Assembly: GCF_000716335.1 (NCBI RefSeq)
Contig: NZ_KL591023.1
Location: forward strand, 1 to 64,000
Direction: 5' to 3'
DNA length: 64,000 bases
DNA from: Streptomyces sp. NRRL S-118
GTDB taxonomy: Bacteria > Actinomycetota > Actinomycetes > Streptomycetales > Streptomycetaceae
In this document: positions 53,754 through 62,748 of the stretch, piece by piece
Layout: each line of letters starts with the position of its first letter
Numbering within the stretch: the first letter of the stretch is position 1
Position numbers and translations under genes: made by a program
The notes under the pieces: model-generated
What the model was told of the DNA's origin: nothing
What the model saw: only the letters and a program-made list of their open reading frames with translations
Databases searched by the model: none

Positions 53754-54881
53754 TCAGGGAGCGACGGTCTCCGTGACGAGGAGGTCCGTCAGGGCCGGCA
53801 GACCGCCCTCGGCGAGGACGCGGCGCTGCCGGTCGGCCGGGGTGCCCTCCTGGAGCAGCCGGTGGACGAGCGAGGTCACCTCACGGCTGTCGCCGGTCTC
53901 GTCCAGGGCGGGTGTCAGGGCGTCGAGCAGCCGGCACAGCACGTCGCCCGCCCTGCGGGACACCCCTTCGGGATCCACCAGCAGGCCGCTCAGCCCGTGC
54001 CGTGCCGCGTGCCAGTTGGCCGCCTGGAGCAGCTCGGGCGGGCACTGCGGGACGGGCGCGCCCTCCTTCTCCTCCCGGATGGCCGTGGCGATCATGGCGC
54101 GGACGATCCCGGCGAACATCACCGCCGAGTCGGCACGCAGCTGCACGTCCGCGCAGCGCACCTCGATCGTCGGGTAGCGGTCGGAGAGCCGGGCCTGCCA
54201 GTACAGCTGACCGGTGTCGGTGATGACCCCGGAGTCCAGCAGCCTGCGGATCCGCGCCTCGTGGTCCCCCGGATCCGCGAACTGCGGCGGCGGCCCGCTC
54301 ACCGCCCACCGGCCGAAGATCACCGTGCGCCAGCTCGCGAACCCCGTGTCGTGGCCGTCCCACAGGGGAGAGTTGGCCGACATGGCCACCAGCACCGGCA
54401 GCCACACCCGGACCCGGTTCATCACGGCGACGCCCATCGCCCGGTCGGGCACCGCCGCGTGCACGTGCATGCCGTTGACCAGCTGCTCGGCGACGAGCTG
54501 CGGCGCCTGGGAGCGCATGGCGAGGTAGCGGGCCTTCTCGGTCACCGGTACGGGCACCGCCTCGCGGAACGGCGCGGTGCCGCACGCGGCGATCCGGCAG
54601 CCGTTCTTCTCCGCCGCGGTGCCCACCGCGTGGCGCAGCCGCAGCAGGTGCCCGCCGACCTCCTCCAGGTCCGTGCACACCGGGGTGGCGACCTCCACCT
54701 GGGCCTGCAGCAGCTCCGACTGGACCTCCTGGTCGTCCAGGATCGGTTCGAGCCCGGCGGCCGCCCGTACCCGTTCCCCGAGCGGGACGGGCAGACAGGT
54801 GTCCGGGTCGACCAGCAGATACTCTTCCTCGACCCCGATGGTGATCATGCCGGGCCGGGTACCCGTGCCCTCAGCCGACAT
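53754..54881 (-). CDS. Carboxylate-amine ligase, YbdK type (glutamate-cysteine ligase family 2)
   Basis: 375 residues. [117 protein letters not shown] are the GCS2 hallmarks. The family ligates glutamate or similar acids to amines using ATP; YbdK has weak gamma-glutamylcysteine synthetase activity. The 11-base overlap with the preceding GT2 gene places it in the glycan operon, suggesting an amide decoration, but the substrate is unknown. An internal ATG ([10 protein letters not shown], 54848) is a possible alternative start. Confidence 0.88.
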   Translation of the reverse strand: MSAEGTGTRPGMITIGVEEEYLLVDPDTCLPVPLGERVRAAAGLEPILDDQEVQSELLQAQVEVATPVCTDLEEVGGHLLRLRHAVGTAAEKNGCRIAACGTAPFREAVPVPVTEKARYLAMRSQAPQLVAEQLVNGMHVHAAVPDRAMGVAVMNRVRVWLPVLVAMSANSPLWDGHDTGFASWRTVIFGRWAVSGPPPQFADPGDHEARIRRLLDSGVITDTGQLYWQARLSDRYPTIEVRCADVQLRADSAVMFAGIVRAMIATAIREEKEGAPVPQCPPELLQAANWHAARHGLSGLLVDPEGVSRRAGDVLCRLLDALTPALDETGDSREVTSLVHRLLQEGTPADRQRRVLAEGGLPALTDLLVTETVAP

Positions 54882-55767
54882 AACGCCGCGCCGTCGACTC
54901 GCGCTGCGCCTGCGTCAGTGCTCCCAGCCGTTCCTCCACGTCCGGCGGCACCACCCGCCGCTCCCGCAGCACCCACGGCAGCCCCGCGACGGCCTGGCCG
55001 AAGGCCCGCAGCGACGCCGTGTCGTGCGGCACGGTGCGGGCCAGGTCCAGCGTTCGGCGCAGCGCGGGCCCGAAGGGGCGGCGCAGCCAGCAGAACCACA
55101 GCGTGTTGCGCAGCCCGTGCACCCGCCGCAGCGTCGCGTCACGCGTCGGCGACGGCGCGTGGTGCGCGGTCAGCTCCGCCACGTAGGCCAGCCACCAGCC
55201 CCGCGTGGCCAGGTCGGTGGCGAGCAGTTCCTCCTCGCCGCCCAGCCACAGCCGTGGGCTGAAGCCGCCCGCGTCCAGGAACGCGTCCCTGCGGATCACC
55301 GTCGCCGCGGCCAGGAACGAGCCCAGCGCCGGGCCGGGGAGCCAGTCGGGCCCCTGGATGGGGGAGTCGCGCAGCTCGGCCACGATCGGGTCCTCCAGGC
55401 CGCCCGGCTCCACCAGGATCCGGGCCGTGACCGCCGCCAGCCGCTCGTGCCGGTCCAGCAGGTCCGCGGCGCGCTCCAGCGACCCCGGCTCCCACCAGGA
55501 GTCGTCGTCGCAGAAGGCGATGTACGGGGTGCGGGCGCGGCGCACCGCGAGGTTGCGGCCCACGGCGCCGAGGTTGCGGCCGGGGGTGAGCAGGGTGACC
55601 CGCGGGTGGCGGCCGCGGACCGCGTCGGCGGTGCCGTCCGTGGAGGCGTTGTCGGTGACGATCACGGGCGGACGCTCCGGCAGCCGGGCCAGCTCGTCGA
55701 GGGTGCGCAGGAGCTCCTCACGCCGGTTGTGGGTGATGACGACGACGGTGGTGCGGGGATCGGTCAC
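54871..55767 (-). CDS. Glycosyltransferase GT2, tandem copy 2
   Basis: 298 residues from GTG with AAGGAG upstream ([18 protein letters not shown]). GT2 fold: [55 protein letters not shown] (DDD metal site), [20 protein letters not shown]. It resembles rhamnosyl-, galactofuranosyl- or mycofactocin-type GT2 enzymes. Residues 20-105 are almost identical to the next upstream gene, while the acceptor half differs. It overlaps that gene by 4 bases (GTGA) and the YbdK-type gene by 11. Confidence 0.9.
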   Translation of the reverse strand: MTDPRTTVVVITHNRREELLRTLDELARLPERPPVIVTDNASTDGTADAVRGRHPRVTLLTPGRNLGAVGRNLAVRRARTPYIAFCDDDSWWEPGSLERAADLLDRHERLAAVTARILVEPGGLEDPIVAELRDSPIQGPDWLPGPALGSFLAAATVIRRDAFLDAGGFSPRLWLGGEEELLATDLATRGWWLAYVAELTAHHAPSPTRDATLRRVHGLRNTLWFCWLRRPFGPALRRTLDLARTVPHDTASLRAFGQAVAGLPWVLRERRVVPPDVEERLGALTQAQRESTARRYVG

Positions 55768-56630
55768 GCCACTGCTCCTTCGAGTTCGAGGCGGCGGGCC
55801 GCGGCCTCCACGGACGCGGGCAGCGGCCTGCGCGCCCGCAGCGCGGCCGGCAGCCGTGCGAGCAGCTCGCGCAGCGCAGCCCGCGCCTCCGGGTCCTGCC
55901 GCGCCTCGGCGGCCAGGGTGCCCGTGTGCCGCAGCGCGACGGACAGCGGGCGCCGCAGCCACGCGGTCAGCACGGCGTTGCGCCGCTGCCGCGCCGGCCG
56001 CCCGGCCCGTACCCCGCCCGTCGGACGGTGCACCGCCACCACGTCCGGGACGTGGCACACGCCCCAGCCCCGCGCCGCCAGGTCGTACGCCAGGCAGGTC
56101 TCCTCACCGCCGAAGAACAGCACCGGGTGGTAGCCGCCCGCCTCCAGGTACGCGGCGCGCCGCGCGACCGCCGCGCAGGCCAGGAAGCCGAGCACCTGGG
56201 GCCCGGGCAGATCGGGCGTCCGGCCGAGCGGGGAACGTGCCAGCAGGCCGTTCAGCGGGTCCGGCGCGCCGTCGGCGCCCACGCTGATCCGGGCGGCGAT
56301 CAGCCCGAGCCGCTCGTGCCGGTCCAGCAGCTCCGCGGCGCGCTCCAGCGACCCCGGCTCCCACCAGGAGTCGTCGTCGCTGAACGCCACGTACGGGGTG
56401 CGGGCGCGGCGTACCCCCAGGGTGCGGCCCACGGCGCCGAGGTTGCGACCCGGGGTGAGCAGGGTGACCCGCGGGTGGCGGCCGCGGACCGCGTCGGCGG
56501 TGCCGTCCGAGGAGGCGTTGTCGACCACGATCACCGGGGGCCGCTCGGGCAGCTCCGCCAGCCGGTCCAGGGTGCGCAGCAACTGGTCACGCCGGTCACG
56601 GGTGATCACGACGACGCTGATGCGGCTCAC
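55764..56630 (-). CDS. Glycosyltransferase GT2, tandem copy 1
   Basis: 288 residues from GTG (MSRISVVVITRDRRDQLLRT). Same domain plan as the following gene: [55 protein letters not shown]. The DNA of about 270 bases encoding the donor-binding half is largely the same as in copy 2 ([12 protein letters not shown] and [20 protein letters not shown] are shared), pointing to duplication followed by divergence of the C-terminal half. Coupled at both ends by GTGA overlaps. Confidence 0.9.
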   Translation of the reverse strand: MSRISVVVITRDRRDQLLRTLDRLAELPERPPVIVVDNASSDGTADAVRGRHPRVTLLTPGRNLGAVGRTLGVRRARTPYVAFSDDDSWWEPGSLERAAELLDRHERLGLIAARISVGADGAPDPLNGLLARSPLGRTPDLPGPQVLGFLACAAVARRAAYLEAGGYHPVLFFGGEETCLAYDLAARGWGVCHVPDVVAVHRPTGGVRAGRPARQRRNAVLTAWLRRPLSVALRHTGTLAAEARQDPEARAALRELLARLPAALRARRPLPASVEAAARRLELEGAVA

Positions 56631-57580
56631 GGGCGGGACACCTCCGGGTGGTCGGACAGGGCCTTGAGGACGTCGGCCGGCCGGATGCGCAGCAACCGCG
56701 GGTCGGGCTCCTGCCCGTGCGGATCCCCGGGCGGGCCGGGAGACCACAGGGCCACGTGCCGCGTGCCCTCGGGCGGCCCCCACCACCGGGGAGGCACCGG
56801 GCCGAAGAGGGTCACGGAAGGGGTCCCGTACGCCACGGCCAGATGGGCGATGCCGGTGTCACCGCTGACCACGGCCGCGGCGCCCGCGACGAGCGCGGCG
56901 AGCGGCTCGTACGGCAGCCCGCCGGCGTGGACGCCGAGCCGCGGGTGCCGGGCCGCGCCGGCGATCCGGCCCAGCAGGGCGTCCTCGCCGGGGCCGCCGG
57001 TCAGGGCCACCCGGTGGCCGCGGCCCAGCAGCTCGCGCACGACCGCCGCGTACCGGTCGGCGGGCCAGCGGCGGGCGGGGGAGTTCGCACCGGGGTGGAC
57101 GACGACCGCGCCCGGCGCGGGGGAGGGGGCCGCGGGCGGCGGCAGCCGCAGGTCGCCCGGGTCGGCCGGGATGCCGTACCACTCCAGCAGGCGGCACCAG
57201 CGGGCGCGCTCGTGCTCGTCCGCCGTCCACTCGGGTCCGGCGATCTCGGGCGTCCCGGGGTGGGCGAACGCCAGCAGCCGCCCGGGGCGCGTCCGCTGCA
57301 GCAGCCGGTGGCTGGACGGCCCCTTGCCGTGCAGGTCGACGGCCACCTCCGGCGGTGGCCCGGTCCAGGCGAGGCGGACCGGTACGGCCCTGCCGGGCGC
57401 CGACGCGGGCAGCAGCCGGTCGACCGCCCCCGACGCGGCGGCGGGGGCGGCCAGTTCCGCGGGCGCGGCGAGCACCGTCTCGTGCCCCGGGAACGCGCGG
57501 CGCAGCGCCCGCAGAGCGGGCACGCCCGCCAGCAGATCGCCGAGTCCGAGCGCCCGGAGCACGAGCACCCGGGGCTTCAC
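56627..57580 (-). CDS. Heptosyltransferase-like protein, GT9 family (copy 2)
   Basis: 317 residues from GTG (MKPRVLVLRALGLGDLLAGV). GT9 marks: RALGLGDLLAGVPALRALRR, VAVDLHGKGPSSHRLLQ, VVVHPGANSPARRWPADRYA, RVALTGGPGEDALLGRIAG, VVSGDTGIAHLAVAYGTPSV, TLFGPVPPRWWGPP. WaaC/WaaF-type enzymes transfer heptose from ADP-heptose, so this is the natural user of the HldE product. A much longer open frame upstream is Arg/Gly-rich and runs through degenerate DNA repeats, so it is not coding. Overlaps the GT2 gene by GTGA. Confidence 0.9.
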   Translation of the reverse strand: MKPRVLVLRALGLGDLLAGVPALRALRRAFPGHETVLAAPAELAAPAAASGAVDRLLPASAPGRAVPVRLAWTGPPPEVAVDLHGKGPSSHRLLQRTRPGRLLAFAHPGTPEIAGPEWTADEHERARWCRLLEWYGIPADPGDLRLPPPAAPSPAPGAVVVHPGANSPARRWPADRYAAVVRELLGRGHRVALTGGPGEDALLGRIAGAARHPRLGVHAGGLPYEPLAALVAGAAAVVSGDTGIAHLAVAYGTPSVTLFGPVPPRWWGPPEGTRHVALWSPGPPGDPHGQEPDPRLLRIRPADVLKALSDHPEVSRP

Positions 57581-57965
57581 GCGGCGGCCCCGGGCCGGGT
57601 CCGCACCGTCCTGGCTGCCGCCGGGCGACGCGCGGCACGCACGCTCGCCGTGGTGCCGCCGGTCGCCCATGGCCTCTCTGTGCGGCGAAGGCCCCGTCCC
57701 CGGCCCGGGTCGTGTCCGCAACGTCCGGTCCGCCCGGCGACGCCCGGCAGACGCGCCCGCCGCGTTGCCGTCGCCCGCCGCCGCTCCGCCGTGCGGCCGC
57801 GCGCACCGGACGCCGCCGGCTCCGCCCCGCGGGCGGACGACACTCCTTCGCGGACACTCCCCGGTGACGGCACGCACCGGACTCCGCCGGCCCCGACCCG
57901 TGAGCAAGCGGCGCTCCTTCGCGCGCACATCCCGGGGCGGTGGCCCCGGCTCGCGGCTCCCGGAC
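57581..57965. repeat. 385-base region of degenerate repeats between two GT9 genes
   Basis: Two imperfect repeat pairs are visible on the minus strand. One pair of about 70 bases (roughly 57790-57950) shares CGAAGGAG, then GGAG/CCGGCGG and GTCCGGTGCG. Another pair (roughly 57585-57780) shares GCGTCGCC and GGACG/TTGCGGAC. Translations in all frames are Arg/Pro/Gly-rich with no domain. This is the only sizeable gap in the glycan cluster. Confidence 0.5.
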
Positions 57966-58976
57966 TCATGCGTCCGCCTCCAGCAACTTCTCCACGGCGG
58001 CCACCACGTCCTCGGCCGTCACCTCGTTCAGGCACGGGTGCCCGGGCACGGGGCACTCCCGCGCCCTGCTGTCCGCGCACGGCGCCCGCTGGTCGCCCAG
58101 CAGCACGTGCGGCACGCCGTACGGGCCCCAGCGCTCCGCGGGCACCACCGGCGAGAAGAGCGAGACGACCGGCGTACCGACGGCCGCCGCCAGGTGCGCC
58201 GGCCCGGTGTTGCCGGTGACCACCGCGCCCGCCGCCGCCAGCACCGCCGCGAGCTGCGACGGCTGCGTCCGGCCGCCGAGGTCCACGGCGTGCCGGCCCG
58301 CGACCGTCCCGGTCAGCTCCCGCTCCCCGGGGCCGCCGGTGACGATCACGCGGTGCCCGGCGGCCGCCAGCAGCCGTACCGCGTGGGCGCACCGGGCGGG
58401 ACTCCACCGGCGGGCGGCGACGCTCGCGCCCGGGTGCACCACCACGTACGGCCCCGGCCCGGTCAGCTCCGGCGCGCCGCCCGCCGCGTACCGCACCCGC
58501 AGCCGCCCGTCGTCGCCCGGCGGCCGCGGGAAGCCCGCCGCCTCCGCCAGGTCCAGCGCCGCCTCGGCCTCATGGGCGTGCGGGGCCCGCCGGTGCCGTA
58601 CGTCCAGCAGGGAACCGGGGAAGTCGACGCTGTCGGCCGCGAGACGCCGCACCCCCGCCATGCGCAGCAGCAGCGCGGCCGGCAGCGGGCTCTGGTGGAA
58701 CGACGTCAGGATCAGCGCGGTGTCGACGCCGGCCGCGGCGATCCGGTTCACCACGCGGTCGATGTCCGGGCGGACCGCCGGTGGCGGGTCGAAGCCCACC
58801 CACGGCGCGTCCCACATCAGCACCTCGTCCACGCCCGGGAGCATCCGCGCGGCGGGTGCGCCCCGCGGACCGCACAGCATCGCCACCCGGTCGGCCCGGT
58901 GCGCGACCGCCCGCACCGCCGGCCCGGCCAGCACCACGTCACCGAAGCTGTCCAGCCGGACGACCAGCGCTCTCAT
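57966..58976 (-). CDS. Heptosyltransferase-like protein, GT9 family (copy 1)
   Basis: 336 residues: ALVVRLDSFGDVVLAGPAVR, VAMLCGPRGAPAARMLPGVD, ALILTSFHQSPLPAALLLRM, VVVHPGASVAARRWSPARCA, RVIVTGGPGERELTGTVAGR, VVTGNTGPAHLAAAVGTPVV, SLFSPVVPAERWGPYG, and a C-terminal Cys cluster (APCADSRARECPVPGHPCLN) typical of many GT9 proteins. Predicted to transfer a heptose from ADP-heptose. ATG overlaps the gmhB stop (ATGA). Confidence 0.92.
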   Translation of the reverse strand: MRALVVRLDSFGDVVLAGPAVRAVAHRADRVAMLCGPRGAPAARMLPGVDEVLMWDAPWVGFDPPPAVRPDIDRVVNRIAAAGVDTALILTSFHQSPLPAALLLRMAGVRRLAADSVDFPGSLLDVRHRRAPHAHEAEAALDLAEAAGFPRPPGDDGRLRVRYAAGGAPELTGPGPYVVVHPGASVAARRWSPARCAHAVRLLAAAGHRVIVTGGPGERELTGTVAGRHAVDLGGRTQPSQLAAVLAAAGAVVTGNTGPAHLAAAVGTPVVSLFSPVVPAERWGPYGVPHVLLGDQRAPCADSRARECPVPGHPCLNEVTAEDVVAAVEKLLEADA

Positions 58977-59617
58977 GACCGCCTCCTCGCACCGCCCGGG
59001 CCGGTCGTGCCGCCGGTGCCGGCGGGGCTGCCGCCCGGGCCCTCCCTGTCGTCCACGCGGTCTCCACCGGGCGGCGCACCGCCCGGTCGGCGGTCCAGCA
59101 CGAGGCGCACCGCGCCGAGCAGGTCCGGGCACACGCAGGGCGCGGCCGCCACCTCCCCGGGCAGCGTCCGCGCCGTCGGCACCAGCACCCCCGCGGCACC
59201 CGCCGCCCGCGCCGCCTCCATGTCCGCGCCGATGTCGCCGATCACCACGCACGCGTCGGGCGCCACACCCAGCCGCCGGGCCGCTTCGAGCACCAGGCCG
59301 GGCGCCGGCTTGCGGCACCCGCAGCGGTCCTCCGGCACGTGCGGGCAGTGCACCCAGGTGTCCAGCGGGCCGAGCAGCGCGTCGATCCGCGCGTTCACGT
59401 CCCGTACGGCGGCCTCGGTCAGCAGCCCGCGGCCGATGCCCGACTGGTTGGACACCACCCCGGCCGGAATCCCGTGCGCCCGCAGCAGCCGCAGTGCCTC
59501 CCGCGCTCCCGGCATCGGCCGCACCCGCTCCGGATCGCCGTTGTACGGGACGTCCACCACGAGCGTGTCGTCCCGGTCGAAGAGCACGGCCGCCGGCGGG
59601 GACACCGGGCGGTTCAC
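58973..59617 (-). CDS. gmhB: D-glycero-D-manno-heptose 1,7-bisphosphate phosphatase GmhB
   Basis: 214 residues from GTG (MNRPVSPPAAVLFDRDDTLV). HAD-IIIA: nucleophile DRDDTLVVDVPYNGDPE (DxD), VVSNQSGIGRGLLTE, the zinc loop HCPHVPEDRCGCRKPAPGLV (C-x-H ... C-x-C) and VIGDIGADMEAARAAGA. These match GmhB rather than histidinol phosphatase in the R-K-P context. It removes the 7-phosphate before HldE adenylylates the product. The last 35 residues are a Gly/Pro-rich tail. GTG overlaps the GT2 stop. Confidence 0.9.
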   Translation of the reverse strand: MNRPVSPPAAVLFDRDDTLVVDVPYNGDPERVRPMPGAREALRLLRAHGIPAGVVSNQSGIGRGLLTEAAVRDVNARIDALLGPLDTWVHCPHVPEDRCGCRKPAPGLVLEAARRLGVAPDACVVIGDIGADMEAARAAGAAGVLVPTARTLPGEVAAAPCVCPDLLGAVRLVLDRRPGGAPPGGDRVDDREGPGGSPAGTGGTTGPGGARRRS

Positions 59618-60615
59618 AGCGTGCCGTCCCAGCTCCCGGCCCCCCGGTGGCGCAGCTCGCCGCCCAGCCGGTGCCAGGTCGCGACCGCGGGGACGATCGC
59701 GCTGGTCACGGTCATCGTCAGGATCTCGTCCAGCGTGCGCGGCCCCGGCGCGATGCGGGCCCGCGCGAACTCCGCCGTCCCCAGCACCCAGCCCGCTCCG
59801 GCCAGCGCCGCCGCCCCGCGGCGCCCGGCCGCCGCGAGGACCAGCGCGCCGAGCCCCGCCGCGGTGATCGCCGCGTGCCGGCGGATCCGCCCGCGGGGCG
59901 CCGACGCCCGCTCCCACCAGTCCCGCCCGTGCAGCCGGGCCATGAGCGCGTCGTCGGCGTTGCCCTTCTGGACCCGCACCGACACCCACCGGTCGGCGGG
60001 TCGCACGGGGTGCTCCGTGCGCCGCTCGCCGCGGCGGATCAGCCAGCCCGCGTCGATGATCCGCAGCGCCAGGTCCGCGTCCTCGCGGAAGGCGCGCGGG
60101 AACCGCTCGTCGAAGCCGCCGACGGCCTTGAGCACCTCGGTGCGGTACGCCATGTCGGCGGTCGCCCACTGCGCGTCGCGCAGGCCCGCGGTGTTGCGCT
60201 CCCAGTCGGTGGGGCGGCGGTCGGCGGGCAGCGGCACCTCCAGGACGCCCTGCACGCCACCCGTGTCGGGGGACGCCTCCGCGAGGTCGCGGGCGAGTTG
60301 CTCGCGCCAGTACGCGCTCACCCGGACGTCGTCGTCGAGCATGACCGTCCAGGGCTCGTCCACCACCCGCACCCCGGTGTTGCGCGCGGCGGCGGGACCG
60401 CGCCCGCCGCTGCGCAGCACGACGGTACGGTCGGCGAGCGGTCCCAGCGTGCCGACCGGCAGCTCCGGACCCGGCGGGCCGGGCCGGTCGTCGACGAGCA
60501 CGATCCGGCTCGGTTCGGGCCCCTCGCTGGCGGCCAGCGCGGCGAGGCAGATGGCGAGGCAGGGCCGCCCGACGGTGGGGACGACCACGGCGTACGAGGC
60601 GAGCGGGGGGATCAT
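59614..60615 (-). CDS. Glycosyltransferase GT2 with C-terminal membrane segment
   Basis: 333 residues: YAVVVPTVGRPCLAICLAAL, RIVLVDDRPGPPGPELPVG, GPAAARNTGVRVVDEPWTVM, LDDDVRVSAYWREQLARDLA (metal site), GGFDERFPRAFREDADLALR (E-D catalytic region), then hydrophobic segments near residues 245-290. First gene after a 102-base gap, so a promoter is expected at 60616-60717. AAAGTGAGGAAAGG lies there on the minus strand, but no clear hexamers are seen. It probably begins the gmhB-GT9 part of the operon. Confidence 0.88.
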   Translation of the reverse strand: MIPPLASYAVVVPTVGRPCLAICLAALAASEGPEPSRIVLVDDRPGPPGPELPVGTLGPLADRTVVLRSGGRGPAAARNTGVRVVDEPWTVMLDDDVRVSAYWREQLARDLAEASPDTGGVQGVLEVPLPADRRPTDWERNTAGLRDAQWATADMAYRTEVLKAVGGFDERFPRAFREDADLALRIIDAGWLIRRGERRTEHPVRPADRWVSVRVQKGNADDALMARLHGRDWWERASAPRGRIRRHAAITAAGLGALVLAAAGRRGAAALAGAGWVLGTAEFARARIAPGPRTLDEILTMTVTSAIVPAVATWHRLGGELRHRGAGSWDGTL

Positions 60616-60717
60616 GCGTCAGCGCCTCCAGTTCCGGGAGATGGGCTCCGCAACGGTGCGCGGAATGTCCACCTTTCCTCACTTTAAGCACACCTGCGCG
60701 GGTCCGCAGGGCTCGCC

Positions 60718-62748
60718 TCAGCCGCTCAGGTACCGCTCCATCCAGTCCGCGGCCGTGCGCCGGAACAACCGCCGGCTGTCCGCCCTGCGGAACTGGTGAC
60801 CCTCCTCGCGCAGCACCATCAGCTCCGCGGTCAGCCCCCGCTCCCGCGCGGCCCGCACGAACTGCTCCGACTCGCCCGGCGGCACGTTGGTGTCGTGCTC
60901 CCCGTGCACCGCCAGCACCGGCACGCGCAGGGCGTCGATGCGGTTCATGGGGGACAGCGACCGCAGCAGCTCCCGGTCGCGCTCGGGGTGGCCGTACTTG
61001 TGCGCCGCCGACTCCGCGAGCCACGGCTCCGTCCCGGCGAAGAAGGTCGCGAAGTCGGACATGCCGCACACCGCGACGCCCGTGCGGAACAGCTCCGGGT
61101 GCCACACCAGCGACGCCAGCGTCAGATAGCCGCCGTACGACCAGCCCATGACGGCCAGCCGCCGCGGGTCGGCGCGCCCCGACAGCACCGCGTGCGCCGC
61201 GCAGGCCGCGACGTCCTCGATCGCCTCGAACCGGCCCGTACCGAGGTCCGCGTCGACGAACGAGCGCCCGTAGCCGGAGGAGCCGCGCACGTCCGGCGCG
61301 AAGACGTCCAGGCCGCGGCCCAGCAGCTCGTGGTAGAGCGGCTCGAACGCCGGCCGCTCCTGCTCCTCGGGACCGCCGTGCAGGTGCAGCACGCACGGCG
61401 CGGGCTCCGCGGCGCCCCGCCCGGGTGCGCGGTAGTACCAGCCGCCCAGCTGCAGCCCGTCCCGCGCGACCACCCGCTCCGGCACCGGGCGCACGGGCGG
61501 CCGCCCCGGCGGGACGGCGTCCTCGTCCCGGGACGACCACGGCGTGCGCACCGGCGGGCCGCCCGCGGCGGACCACCACACACCGGGCCGCCGCTGCGAG
61601 CCGGAGAGCGCGAGCACCATCCCGGCGGGCCCGCCGCGGGTGATCCGGGTGACCACCTCGTGCGGCAGCTCCACGGGCCGCGGCTCCCCGCCCGCCTCCA
61701 GGTCCAGCGCCTCGAGTTCGCTCGCGCCGCGCACGTTCCACGCCAGCGCCGCCGTGCGGCCGTCCGCCAGGAAGGCCAGCAGCTCCAGGTCGCGGTCCGG
61801 CCGCTCGGCGACGACCGAGAGGTCCTTCTGCTCGCCGCCCGCGTCCAGGCCGACCGCGAGCAGCGCGGCGAATTCGCGCTCGTGGTCGCTGCGCAGCCAC
61901 ACCGTGCGCCCGTCCGCCGAGAACCGCCCGATCCACGGGTCGGCGTCGGCCACCCGCAGCACACAGCCCGGCCGCAGGTCGTACGTGCGCAGCACCACCG
62001 CCTCGCGGCGGCCGCGCGGCCCCCGGCGCAGCAGCGCGAGCCGCCCGTCGGCGCTGAGGTCGCACACCCGCAGCGTCGCCGCTCCCGTCTCGGTGGCCAG
62101 CAGCACCGGCGAGCCCGGCGCGTCGGGGTCGACCAGGTACGCGGACAGCCGGTCCCGGGTGCCGCGCCGGTGCCCCACGTCGCCGAGCGCCGCGCCGCCC
62201 AGCAGCGTGGCGTGCCCGTCCCGCTCCGCCCAGCCGTCGGGCAGGCCGGCCAGTCCGGGCTCCGGGTCGCGGTAGGAGGACGGCGGCTCGGCGACGGTCA
62301 CCGCCACGGCGGAACCGTCCCGGGCCCAGCAGCCCAGGTACGCCGAGCTGCCCGCTTCGGCGCCCGCGACCACCCGGCGCCCACTGCCGTCCGGGCGCAC
62401 GCACAGCACCCTGCTGTGCTCACCGCCGCCCGGATTGACGGTGTAGGCGATCCAGCGGCCGTCCGGCGACCAGGCCACCTCCGTCACGGGCTCCGGATCC
62501 GCGTCCAGCAGGTGCACCTCCGCGCCCCCGGCCGCGGGCCCCGTCCACAGCTGCGGCACGCCGCCGCGGTCGCAGATGAACGCCACCTGCTCCCCGGTCG
62601 GGTCCGCCGACGGGTACCAGCACCCGTGGGAGACCAGCGGCTGGGGCGTGTCCAGCGGCCCCGCCGCGCCGGCGAGCGCGACGGGGACGGGGCCGGCGGC
62701 GGCCGAGGCCGCGTCGATGGTCAGCTGATGCCGTGCGTCTGCAGCCAT
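60718..62748 (-). CDS. S9 prolyl-oligopeptidase-family peptidase
   Basis: 676 residues. An N-terminal seven-bladed propeller (about 1-400; WSPDGRWIAYTVN, FSADGRTVWLRSD, WTGPAAGGAEVHLL repeats) is followed by an alpha/beta-hydrolase peptidase domain (about 430-676: VLHLHGGPEEQERPAFEPLY, VRGSSGYGRSFVDADLG, VMGWSYGGYLTLASLVWHPE with the Ser, VHGEHDTNVPPGESEQFV Asp, LREEGHQFRRADSRRLFRR His). Cytosolic aminoacyl- or oligopeptidase. The ATG at 62748 lies inside the 3' end of the amidotransferase gene (28-base overlap), so they are one operon. Confidence 0.9.
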   Translation of the reverse strand: MAADARHQLTIDAASAAAGPVPVALAGAAGPLDTPQPLVSHGCWYPSADPTGEQVAFICDRGGVPQLWTGPAAGGAEVHLLDADPEPVTEVAWSPDGRWIAYTVNPGGGEHSRVLCVRPDGSGRRVVAGAEAGSSAYLGCWARDGSAVAVTVAEPPSSYRDPEPGLAGLPDGWAERDGHATLLGGAALGDVGHRRGTRDRLSAYLVDPDAPGSPVLLATETGAATLRVCDLSADGRLALLRRGPRGRREAVVLRTYDLRPGCVLRVADADPWIGRFSADGRTVWLRSDHEREFAALLAVGLDAGGEQKDLSVVAERPDRDLELLAFLADGRTAALAWNVRGASELEALDLEAGGEPRPVELPHEVVTRITRGGPAGMVLALSGSQRRPGVWWSAAGGPPVRTPWSSRDEDAVPPGRPPVRPVPERVVARDGLQLGGWYYRAPGRGAAEPAPCVLHLHGGPEEQERPAFEPLYHELLGRGLDVFAPDVRGSSGYGRSFVDADLGTGRFEAIEDVAACAAHAVLSGRADPRRLAVMGWSYGGYLTLASLVWHPELFRTGVAVCGMSDFATFFAGTEPWLAESAAHKYGHPERDRELLRSLSPMNRIDALRVPVLAVHGEHDTNVPPGESEQFVRAARERGLTAELMVLREEGHQFRRADSRRLFRRTAADWMERYLSG

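Noticed and set aside
55926..59867. A 1313-codon plus-strand frame antisense to the glycosyltransferases
   Set aside because: The minus-strand genes have clear domains; the plus frame translation is low-complexity and without domains.
58973..62404. A 1143-codon minus-strand frame ending in gmhB
   Set aside because: Upstream of 59617 it runs in the wrong frame through the GT2 and peptidase genes; GTG 59617 gives a normal GmhB length.
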